The position numbers were made by a program, and so were the translations under genes. A DNA stretch of 64,000 nt from Notamacropus eugenii (Eukaryota; Chordata; Mammalia; Diprotodontia; Macropodidae), in the NCBI RefSeq assembly GCF_028372415.1, contig NC_092875.1:52390771-52454770 (forward strand), in the 5' to 3' direction. Within the stretch, counting starts at the first letter, position 1. Every line of letters starts with the position of its first letter. The notes beneath the pieces were generated by a model. The model saw only the letters and a list, made by a program, of their open reading frames with translations. It was not told the origin of the DNA and searched no databases. Shown here piece by piece: positions 37,864 through 49,800 of the stretch.

Positions 37864-40800
37864 ACACACACACAGAGATTGAATTTGGGAGACAAGAGGT
37901 GAAAGATAAGCACACTTTGTAAGATGCTTTGTTGGTACTACTTAGGTGCCTATTGGCACTAGGATGCCAGGTCTGAGTTTCCATGCTTCCCTTCCACCTC
38001 CAGTACTCCTCCCCTCTCCTCCTTTTTTTCCTTTGCTGATGGTCATGGGTTGGGGGTAGGGTGGGTGAGCCAGAAAAAGGTTTGTATGTACCTGGCCCTC
38101 TGAAAAACACTTGTACAACATTTTGAGGATGAGTAAAGACCAGTAGAGATTGAGACTCAGTGAAACCAACAGGAGGGAAATGGAAAAATAATATCCAAAG
38201 AACAACTGGTTGTTGGTCTTCAAAACATGGTAGGAAGTGTAGATGACTCTGTAAGAAAGAGAGGAACTGGGGGTCATAATGTGGGAAGGGAGGAGGCAGG
38301 GCTTAGACACTGCTATCTACAATGGTAGGTCATCTACATTGCTATCCCTCCAAAATGGGAGGGGCAGAGTAAAAGTCACAGGAGTCCTCAAAGGCCCCCT
38401 GACCTGATCTTATCCCATTTTTTTTTTCACAGGGCTTGTCAGGCAGGAGGCTCACTCCTCTTTCTAGGAGGCAGCTCTTGAAAGCGGAAGGTCCCCAGGA
38501 CTTAGGCCCTGTTTCTCCTCCCTGCCCTTGACCCACCCCCCTGTTAGGACCAGGCTTACTTGTTTGGGAAGAAAATGAGTCTGCTAATGAAGAAAACCAC
38601 AGCAAAGATGATGAACATGATGTTCTTAGCTTTGTCCCACTTTGCATAATTTAGCATCTTACTAGCCTGGAAGGAGACAACAGAAAGAATTTTGGTAAAC
38701 ATAAACCCAGAGTTGGGACGGGGCTTCAGAGGGTATCTAGTACAACCTACATTTATCCAAGAATCCCCCTAGATAAATCATCATTTCACCTGAAGGTCTA
38801 CAATGATGGGGAACTCGTATCCCACAGACCATACTTTCTACTTCCAGAGAACTTTGTTCCTTAGGAAGCATTTTCTTATATGCAGCCTAAAGATTCCCCT
38901 TGGAGGCTGGGCTGAATTTCAAGGCATTGAACAGTGAGAAATAGCCCTACCCCATCCTTTTTATTTTATGTAGGACAGAACTAGTCACAGGATAAACACA
39001 TATGGATGGGTTATGACATTCAATGTGGATCTATCCCCTTGTCTCTAGTTACACAGCCACTAGAATCAGGGCTAGTTCTTCTTGCCTGGATTACTGTATG
39101 CAGCTTCTTAATTGGAACCCCTACCTCAAGTCTCTCCCCATTCTAATCCATTCTCCACTCAGTTGCCAAAGTAATCTTCCTCCACTAAAGATCCAACCTT
39201 TATCAATTCACTGCTCAAAAATTCCAATGGTTCTCTACAATCTCCAGGATCATATATAAATCCCCATGTTTGGCATTCAAAGCCCCTCATGACTTACCCC
39301 CAACTTATCTTTCCAGACTTATTAATCATTTTCCTATACTCTGTTTTCTAACCAAACCTGGTCTATTTCCTGTTCCTCAAATGCATTAAAATATAATTAA
39401 TATATACAAACAACAATAATAGATAGCATGTTTAGTTTATTCAGTCCTGTCTGACTCTCCATGACCCCATCTGAAGTTTTCTTGGCAAAGATACTGGAGT
39501 GGTTTGCCATTTCCTTCCCCAGCTCATTTTCCAGATGAGGAAACTGAGCAAACCACTTAAAGTGACTGATATTTAGCAGGCACTTAATAGATGTCTGTTG
39601 ATAGATTAATGTATGTCTGGATTAACTATCTCCCGTGTTTTGGTCACTGGGTCTTTCTGAATGCACCCCAAACTGCATTAACTTTTGTGATTGCCAGTAT
39701 CATCCCCTGAATTCCCATTGTACTTTTTATCCACTAACCTTGCAAGTGTTTTCCAAAGAAATCATTGTTCAGACACACTTCACTATTTTCTGTTGCAAAG
39801 TTGATTTTTTTCCTCCATTTCAACTATAGCCCTTCCTCTGTGCATCTTTTGTCCTAGAACTGGACCTTTCGGGACCCTATTGGAATTCAACCTGTTGCTT
39901 CCAGTCTCCCTCATTTTCTGCCATGAGCTCATTGGCAAAGCCACCAATGATTCTGATAGTCTCTGTGACCTGAGTGGGCCCATAGATTTATACTCAACCT
40001 GTTCAGCTTTCCTCCTCTTTCAGCTCTATCTCCTGCCCAAACTTATATATCTTCTCTCTTACCCTGTGTCTGCATGACGCTTGCCAAGGCTTGACTTTGG
40101 AGGGAAGAATTGAAGAATGCTGGCCTGGAGGAGACCACTCAGAGGCACCAGCCATCCCCATAGAAAGGCTAAGCAGGAGGACTGTTGACTGCACCATTGA
40201 ATGAATGTCTCACAGATAGGGCTGATGTTTGACAATTTTTTTTTTTTTTTACTGAAGAACATTGACTATGCTATAATGATATAGCAACTCCTGATTGGTC
40301 CTCATGACTGGGGTTTGACTTTCCACAGAAAATCAGAAAGACAGACTCAGGATGGAACCTTGTTCCCTGAAGGGGGCCATGAGAATTGTGGAAACAGAAA
40401 TGTCAACTCCCCTTCACTATTAGGTTCTTTGTTAACACTTTTGCTCCCTTGGAATTCCAGCAAGGTTGGGGCAGGCATTTCTCTACTGTCTATCCCTTTG
40501 CAGTGCAGGCCATAGACCAGTAATCCTGAGAAACAGTGATTTCCACCCTTGGTGGTAGCCTTACAGGAAAAAGTGTTCCAGAGTTCTGAACTCAGGTATC
40601 AACTTACCAGAAGGAGAAGAGTTTATCAGAGAAGATAGTCATTCTTATAATAGTGCTATAACTGAAGGACCAAAGTAATCCATGCCCTCACATCTGGATC
40701 TTGACAGTGAAAGCCTGAGGACAGTGTGAAATATCTGTCACACTGTTCCTTCCAGGAGGAGTAAAATGGACACAGAGAACTAATGGTGATGTTTTGTGCT

Positions 40801-43800
40801 TCTGTATAGTCAGTGCTGCTATAATGTGTCTTTTGAAAATGAGAATTTGTTTCAACATGATTGATATATTAGGGAATACTTTGATCAGAGAAGGAACTTC
40901 AAGTCTGCTTCTATTCAATTTTTTTTTCTGCAAAGAAAAATGAAAGAGCTCATGAAATGTCACCACTTCATTTTCATAGTAACTGAGGAGCTGCAACCGT
41001 TCTTGACTTCTACCTCCACAAATGACCTTCAGGTCTTTGTCAAGGTAAAGTGTCATTGTGTATCTTCTAGTGCAGCAGGAGCTGAGAGCACAGAAAGGCT
41101 GGTCTACACCACTCCCACCTTTGTCCCTGCTCTCTTCTGCCATGGCCTCATGTCTACTTGTCTGTTTACCTGGGGCCTAGATGGAGCAGCAACCTATGGC
41201 CAAGGGCACAGCTTCCATTTGTTGTGCTATTTATGCATTTCTTAATTATTTAATATATGTAAAAGTATGTATGCTTTTTTAAAAATTAGATTCCTAACTT
41301 TTTTTTTTGGTGTATCACTGATAAAGTTTTTGAGTTATGTACCTTTAGACTCCTTATCCTCATAAACTCTGTTTTTTTTAATGGTGGTTTTTGAATGGCA
41401 CTGTGTTTCTTGGGAATGCTTATGTGACATTATAACAGAATGACTACATTTGCTAATGCACACCTGAGAGTCTTGCATCAGACATCCCCTGTGGTGGGGG
41501 AAATAAACAGCTGTCCTATACCTAATACCCATATTACGTAATGAAAACTTTTTTGTAGAAGTGATCCAGTTAGTATGCCTCCTCCCCTATTTTGGGGAGA
41601 CACTAGATGTGAACCATAGCTAAGTTTTGTTTTTAGAGATTTCCCTGGACTTTTATTCTCTGGTAGGGAGAGAGCTGGGGCAGATAAGCGGTGTGGTGGA
41701 TAGAGTACAAGATGTGGAGTCAGGAAGATCTACGTTCAAATTCAGCCTCAGATACCTAGTAGCTGTATGAACTTGGACAAGTCACTTAACCCCATTTGTT
41801 TCAGTTATTAGTCTGTAAAATGTGCACACACTAGAGAAGGAAATGGTAAAACACTCCAGCCTCTTCCCCAAGAAAACCCCATGGACATAGTCCATGTCAG
41901 ACATGACTGAACAACTAAGCAACAACAGTAAAGGGGCAGAGCCAGGGAGAGAAAAAGTCTTATCTCTTTCTTTAGGGTCGTTCCCCCTTTCCTTAAGGAT
42001 GGTGTCAGGTCCATGTGAGCCCTGAGTCCATTCCCTCTGTTAGGGCCTCCTGGGCCACCAGCCACAATGGAATACTATAATGGTGGGAGAGTTTAGGGAC
42101 AGCTCTGTTCTCTTCTCTAAGGCTGTGGCCCCTGCACACATGAGACTCCCAGGGACCCAGGTGAATCCCAGCTATACTCCTCCAGGTTGGACTCACTCAC
42201 CTCCAGGAAGATATCTGACACGTCATGTAATATCATCACCAGAGTACCAATGCGCAAAAGGTTGGCAGAATAAGAGAAGGACAGCAAAGTGATAGTTGTA
42301 AAATGATGGATGATGCTCACTATGAAGTCCTGGGAAGAGGAGGGCAGTTATGAGGACCTTGCTTATTTCCCAGAGAATGTAGTTCATTTTGCCCATACTT
42401 GGGGTTAGACTCTGACCCACAGTCTAGGTATACCTTTCCTCTTATCACTTCTGCCCTGATTTCATGACAGTCCTCTTAGGGAAAGTTCTAGTCTGTCAAG
42501 AGGATGAAGAGATTGAGGTGAGATACAAGGAGAAGATGAAGAAAGAGAGTCAAATGATTGAGAGCTGGTGATTGGGTTGGATATGGACCTAGGAATAGGA
42601 GCTCCAGAGAGAGCAACTTGGCTATTGAATTGAACAGAATGGAATTGACTCCTTAGCTTCTGGCCTTCTTACCAAGCTCAAGTGATCAGGTCTGTCCTTA
42701 CTGCTTCTACTCCTCAGGAACTGGCCTTTAGGGCCAGGACCAAGCATGGCACTTTCCTCATGGGGACAAACACTACAAGTCAGGCTCTTCCCCTCTACTC
42801 TTCTCCCTTGACTGGGAAGATGAGAGCTTTCCCCCAAACCTGGGCACCCTCCAGACTCACCTTTCTCTTCACATCGTGGGTCAGAGTGACCAACAAGGAG
42901 AGGTAGAAGCTGAGCTCCAAGATATACCACAAGTACAGGGCAGGCTGTAGAGGCTGAGGGTCAAAGCAGCCACTTGGTCATTGGTGTTGCCCATAGATGG
43001 ACACAGGGTTCAAAAAGGGAAACAACTATTTTGGAACTCCAGTAAGATGCTTGACTTATCGCACTCTCCAGCCATGCTAGGCTATGGTCTATGGTTAGAA
43101 CGCACCTGGAACCAGTCCTCCATAAATCAGGTCATGTGCACAATCACACAATCAACAATCATCTATTAAATTTACTTATTATGTATCAGGCACTGGGGAT
43201 ACAAAGACAAAAATGAAGCAGTTCTTGCCTTCAAGGAGTTTATATGTAATCAGGGGAAACAACATATCCATGCACATATTCATACACATACATACATTCA
43301 CAGTGTACCACATAAATACATATAAATATGCACATATGTATATAGTTCATATGTATGTATGTATATACACACATGAAACAGATAAAAGGGAGATAAAATA
43401 GCAGTTGGGTAATCAAGGAAACCTTCACAAAGAAAGTGGCATTTAGACTGAGTCTTGAAGGATTATAGTGATTTCAAGACGTGGTGGTGGGGTGGCAGTG
43501 TATTCCAATTGTGGGGGAAGGGTATTGAGATGGGAAAGGGAGAATCATGTATGAAAAGACTAAGATGTCAGTTTGGCTAGATCATAGTACACAGAAAGAA
43601 GAAGAGTGCACATTAAGATTGGAAAGGTAGGCGGAGGTGGGGCTATTGGTTTTAAATACCAAACACAGTAGTTCATCTTTGACCTTCATCAATGGACTTT
43701 ATTGAATTAGGACCTGATGTAGTTAGACCAATCTTTACAGCAGCTGCATGTAGGATGGATTGGAATGGGGAAGAGAAGTGTAGGGAGGTCCATGAGGAAG

Positions 43801-46800
43801 CTAATACAATAATCTAGGTGAAAGGTGAAGAGAGCCTGAGACTGTGTGAGTGGAGAGAAGGGGACAGTGTTGAGTGTTGGGGTGTTGGGGTGTTGGGGAG
43901 GTAGAAACAACAAGATGTAGGAACTGACTGGATATGAGAAAGCAAAAGGGAAATGCTGAGAATGATGACAACATGAAATTATAAACCTTATTTAGAAAGA
44001 CAGGGCTGTTCTCAATAGAATAGGGAAGTTTGGAAGACAAATTGGTTTTGAGGGAAAAATAATGAGTTGTATTTTAGACATGTTGAGTCATGCAGGTCAT
44101 CCATCATGAAAAGTCCAAAAGACAGTTGAAGATGTGTGATTAAAGTTCAAAAAGAGAGAGTGAGGTTAAGTATAGAGATCTAGGAGTCATCAGCATAGAG
44201 ATGGTGATTAAATCCAGGACCCTGATGAAGTACACCAATATAATAATCAATAATAATTATGATAATAATAACAATAACTAATGCTTATATAATGCTTTAA
44301 AATTTGCAAAGCACTTTACATATGTGATCTCACTTAAGATTAATAACACCCAAGGTGGTAGGTGCTATGATTATCTACATTTTTCCAGATGGAAACAGGG
44401 CTAAGTGACTTCCCCAAGGTCACACAGCTAGAAAGTATCTGAGACAGGATTTGAACTCAGATCTTTCTGACTCCAAGTCCATCATGCTATGTACTGCATC
44501 ACCTAGCCAGCAAGAGAGGGAATGTAGAAAGAGAAGAGAAGAGGACCAGGCACAGAACCTTAGAGGTAAGTGGTGTGACCTGGATGTGAAGAAAGGAAAA
44601 TGAGGTGAAAGAGTAAGACAGGTAGTAGAAAAAACAAGGCAGTTTGATAGCACAGTGGATAGTGTTGAACTTGGAGTTAGGAAGCCCTAAGTTCAAATCC
44701 TGCTTCAGTCCTTTGCCAACTTTGAAGTATTTCATGAATGTTATTACTTTTATTATTATTAAGAAAGCAATGCAGACTTCAGGGATGGGATCTCCAGCGG
44801 CCGCGTGGGTCCCTCCACCCACAGGTGATGGGGGTTGGTGAGAAGTTCTCTTTGGTGGGTTGAGAGGGGAGTGGGGTGCCCCCATACTCAGCCCCCCTCA
44901 GGAGGCAACAGCGGAGGTGGAAGCAGACTGGGGCTCCCCAAGCAGGCAGGAGCCCGGATCCATTGTTGAAGGTCTCTGCATAAACCCCCTGAGGGAACTG
45001 AGCCCGTGAGGCAGCCCTGCCCCCACCTGAGCACCTGAACATAATCTCACACTGAATAGCAGCCCTGCCCCCGCCCAAAGCCCTGAGGCTGGGAAGCAGC
45101 ATTTGAGCCTCAGACCCCAAGCACTGGCTGGGAGGATCAGGAGGCGAGGTGGGTGTGAGGAGAATATTCAGAGCTCAAGTCACTGGCTGGGAAAATGCCC
45201 AGAAAAGGGAAAAAAACCAAGACTATAGAGGGTTACTTTCTTGGTGAGCAGGTTTCTCCTCCCCTCCCTTCTGACGAGGAAGAGCGGTGCTCACCATCAG
45301 GGGAAGACACGGAAGTCAGTGCTTCTACATCCCAGCCCACTCAATGGGATCAGTTCTGGGAAAAGGTCATAAAGAGCTCAAAAAATTTTCAAAATTATGT
45401 TAGAGAGGTGGAGGAAAAACTGGGAAGAGCAATAAAAGACTTGCAAGCAAAGTATGAACAACAGATCAGCTCCCTGCTAAAGGAGACCCAAAAAAATGCT
45501 GAAGAAAATAACACCCTGAAAAATAGGCTAACTCAATTGGCAAAGGAGGTTCAAGAAGCCAATGAGGAGAAGAATGCTTTCAAAAGCAGAATTAGCCAAA
45601 TGGAAAAGGAGATTCAAAAGCTCACTGAAGAAAATAGTTCTTTCAAAATTAGAATGGAACAGATGGAGGCTAATGACTTTATGAGAAACCAAGAAATCGC
45701 AAAACAAAACCAAAAGAATGAAAAAATGGAAGATAATGTGAAATATCTCATTGGAAAAACAACTGACCTGGAAAATAGATCCAGGAGAGACAATTTAAAA
45801 ATTATGGGCCTATCTGAAAGCCATGATCAAAAAAAGAGCCTAGACATCATCTTTCATGAAATTATCAAGGAAAACTGCCCTGATATTCTAGAACCAGAGG
45901 GCAAAATAAATATTGAAAGAATCCACCGATCACCACCTGAAAAAGATCCAAAAAGAGAAACTCCTAGGAATATTGTGGCCAAATTCCAGAATTCCCAGGT
46001 CAAGGAGAAAATATTGCAAGCAGTTAGAAAGAAACAATTCAAGTACTGTGGAAATACAATCAGGATAACACAAGATCTAGCAGCTTCTACATTAAGGGAT
46101 CGAAGGGCATGGAATAGGATATTCCAGAAGTCAAAGGAACTAGGACTAAAACCAAGAATCACCTACCCAGCAAAACTGAGTATAATACTTCAGGGGAAAA
46201 ATTGGTCTTTCAATGAAATAGAGGACTTTCAAGCATTCTTGATGAAAAGACCAGAGCTAAAAAGAAAATTTGACTTTCAAACACAAGAATAAAGAGAAGC
46301 ATGAAAAGGTAAACAGCAAAGAGAAGTCACAAGGGACTTATAAAAGTTGAACTGTTTACATCCTTACATGGAAAGACAACATTAGTAACTCTTGAAACTA
46401 TTCAGTATCTGGGTACTTGGTGGGATTACACACACATACATGCACACGCACACACTCATAGAGACAGAGTGCGCAGAGTGAATTGAATAGGATGGGATCA
46501 TATCTTAAAAAAAATGAAATCAAGCAGTGAGAGAGAAATGTATTGGGAGGAGAAAGGGAGAAACGGATTGGGGCAAATTATCTCTCATAAAAGAGGCAAG
46601 CAAAAGATTTTTTTAGTTTGGGGAAAAAGAGGGGAGGTGAGAGAAAAACATGAAGTTTATTCTCATCACATTCCACTAAAGGAAGGAATAAAATGCACAC
46701 TCATTTTGGTATGAAAACCTATCTTACAATACAGGAAGGTGGGGGACAAGGGGATAAACAGGGTGGGGGGGACGATGGAAGGGAGGGCATGAGGAGGAGG

Positions 46801-49800
46801 GTACAATTTGAGGTCGACACTCACAGGGAGGGACAGGATCAAAAGAGAGAATAGAAGTAATTGGAAGTAGGATAGGATGGAGGGAGATATAGTTAGTCTT
46901 ATACAACACAACTATTATGGAAGTCATTTGCAAAACTACACAGATTTGGCCTATATTGAATTGCTTCCCTTCCAAAGGGAGGGGGAGGGGAGGGAGGAAG
47001 GAAAAGAAGTTGGAACTCAAAGTTTTAGGAATAACTGTCAAATACTGTTCTTGCGGCTAGGAAATAAGAAATACAGGTAGAGGGGTATAGAAAGTTATTT
47101 GGCACAACAGGACAGAGGAGAGGATGGAGACAAGGGCAGAGAGGAATGATGGAAGAGAGAGCGGAGTGGTGATGGGGGCAATTGGAATGCTCGGTGTTTT
47201 GGGGTGGGGGGAGGGCACAAGGGGGGAGAAAATTTGGAGCCCAAAAATTCTGTGAAAATGAATGTTAAAAGTGAAATTAATTAATTAATTAATAAAAAAA
47301 AAAAAAAAAGAAAGCAATGTCAGAAAAACTCAGGGAAGAGAGAGTATCCAGGAAGAGAGGGCAATCAGCAATGTCAAAGGTTTCAGTCAAGAAAAGTGCA
47401 TTTTTTTTGTCTCAAAAATTAGTAAAACTTCATTTTATTCCATTCTTTCTCCATTAATAGAAAATCAGAGAAGTAAAAAGTGTTTTGTGCTTATAAAGAT
47501 AAATGTGGTCTCATCTCTCAGAGATCATAGCTTCAAAATGGAAGGGGGAAGACAAAGGGTGCAGGGCTTCCTCCACCCCCGCCAGGTCATGCTGCCCGTC
47601 TTGCCTCACTGGACCTGGGACTGGGCAGGAGAGCACAGATCTGGGCACAGTTCCCAGGGGTCAGCCAGCTCCCTGGGGGCAAGTTGGGAAGAGCTAGCAG
47701 GCCTGCGCTCAGTCTTATACAAGGCTGCAGGCCCAGCCAGCTGCTTGGAAAGAAAACAATTCATTTCAGGCACAACTTTATTTTTATTTTTATTTTTGTT
47801 TTTGTTTTTGTTTTTAAATCAGTAAAAGAAACTAGGATCTCAAAGCTACCCTGTCCTAAGCAGTAAGTTTGGGCACCATCCTTTTGTTTTTCAAATATGT
47901 TTAAGTTACCACACACCGATGGTACAAAAGTTGCAGATTTTTTAAAAAAGACCATTAGATTTGGCAGTTCAGGGGCCACTGCTTAGTTTGGACAGAGCAA
48001 TGCAACTGAGTGATGATGTCAGGTACCAGACTGCAAAGGATTGAAGACAATTGCAAATAGATTGAGGGAATGATAGGATCTAGGGACAGTTTCTCAACAA
48101 AGTAATGGGCTTGAATATGTTTTCAGGGAGTGAGGAAAAAGTCAGTAGGTAGAGACTGTAGATTAGAGAAGGTATAATTAGATGACAGTCTGTTGAAGGA
48201 AAAAAGGGGGATGAGATCAAAGGAACCTGTTGAGAGGTTGGCCCTTCTGAGAAGGGCCATTATAAAGAAGAGAGAATGGGGAATTTTGAGATATGGACAA
48301 GAGGAGACATATAGAGGAGAGAACAAGGGATGATATTAAGGGGTTTTGAGATACAGACAAGGGAAAAAGAGGGAGCTCATGGTGATTAGCCTCTTTTCTC
48401 AGTAAATTGTGAGAAAAAGTCCTTCTTTGAATCAGAGTATGTAGAGGGCATGATGTGAGTAGCTCAAGGAGAGAAGAAAATAATTGGGACAGTTGTGAGG
48501 AATGCTCAAGACTTTTTTTTTCCCTGAAAGATTACCAAACTGGAAAGTTGGGAAAATGCTGTAAATAGTTGACCCAGAAGCTAGACAAGCATTTGACAAA
48601 ATCCCTCAGGCTATTCTTGTAGAAAAGAGATGTTAACTTATAAATGGTACAGTTAGGTGGATTCAGAGATGGTTGAATGGTTAGAACTTATCATCATTTG
48701 GTAATAGTTTGGCATTGACTTGGGAGGAGGCCTCCAGTGAGATATCTCAGGATTAATGGTTGGCCTTGTGCTGTTTAACATATATATATGTATGTATATA
48801 TGTATATATGTATATACACACACATATATATGTATATATAATATATATGCATATGTATATTTATCAATGAGTTGGATAAAGGCACAAATGACATCAAGCT
48901 AGGAGATAGATAGCCAACTTGATTATAGTTAGGATACAGAGAAATCTTGACAGTCTAGAGTATCTAGATAAAACTATTAAGGTGAAATTTATGAAGGGTA
49001 AATATAGAAGGCAGAGCCAAGATGGTGGAGAAAAGGCAGGAACTTGCCTGAGTCCTCCTAATTCCTCTCCCAACAACTTTAAACCATGCCTGAAAATGAA
49101 TTCTGGAGTGGCAGAACCCACAAAAGGATAAGGTGAAACAATTTTCCAGTCCAAGATAACTTAGAAGGACAGAAGGAAAGGCTGCCTCATTTGGGTATAA
49201 GGGGAGTACAGCATAGCACAGGTCTATGCAAGTCAGTGGGAGGCCCTTAGCCCCAGCACAGATCAGCAACCAGGACCCTGTGGCCTCAACATAGCAGGTC
49301 AGTGGCAAAATGGGCTAGCTCTGAGGCAAAGTGCAGCAGGTGAATGGTACAGGCCTGGAGACCCTGGTACAATAAGTGAGCCTGGGAGGTCCCAGTGCAG
49401 CAAACTAGGGATCAGGTCCCTGGTCCCCACATAATAAACCTGTCCCAGGGACAGAGTTCAACTTTAAAAGTCATGGAATAGGCTGGAAAATGAACAAAAC
49501 AAAACAAAACAAAAAGAACTCTGACCATAGAAAGCTACTATGGTAACAGGCAGATTGAAGCACAAACTCAGAAGAGGACAATAATGTCAAAATACCTACA
49601 CATGAAGCCTCAAAGAGAAATATGAATTGGTCTCAGGCCCAAAAAGAACTCCTGGAAGAGCTTAGAAAAGATTTTAAAAATCAGAGAGGTAGAAGAAAAA
49701 TTGGGAAAAAAATGAGTTATGCAAGAGAATCATGAAAAAAGAGTCAACAGCTTAGTAAAGCAAGAACAAAAAAATAGAAAAAGATGCACAAAAATTCACT

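Larger units (their letters stand above)
44761..47319 (+). mobile_element. HAL1-type half-L1 element, young, flanked by 12 bp target duplication
   Basis: The flanks carry a perfect direct repeat, AAGAAAGCAATG, at 44761-44772 and 47308-47319. Between them lie a GC-rich leader of about 420 bp, one intact ORF1 (45195-46292), a 1 kb tail and a poly-A run. There is no endonuclease or reverse transcriptase. The tail after ORF1 resembles the spacer between ORF1 and ORF2 of the L1 at 26815, so the element looks like an L1 that lost ORF2. This fits the known HAL1 class, which depends on L1 for copying. The intact frame and perfect duplication suggest a recent insertion. It sits inside a minus-strand L2 in intron 5, antisense to the gene. 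Confidence 0.88.
43130..48520 (-). mobile_element. L2 LINE remnant, split by later insertions
   Basis: On the minus strand this reads as the 3' half of an L2: text such as ccaaacac..gttcatctttgacc, ctgtgtgag.ggagagaagg, gcagctgcatgtaggatggattgg and tcagcatagagatggtgattaaatcc matches the reverse complement of mammalian L2. The copy resumes after each insertion: a (CATA)n tract at 43265-43375, a MIR at 44235-44505, a tRNA-type SINE at 44637-44760, the half-L1, and a retrocopy at 47401-47940. It ends near 48520. Confidence 0.75.

Noticed and set aside
42117-42320. Reading the catalytic exon through its donor into VSESNLEEY
   Set aside because: The frame continues past a clean GTGAGT donor; family alignment stops at LE and resumes at ASKM in exon 8.
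45854-46162. Antisense frame within ORF1
   Set aside because: Shadow of the L1-type ORF1 on the other strand.
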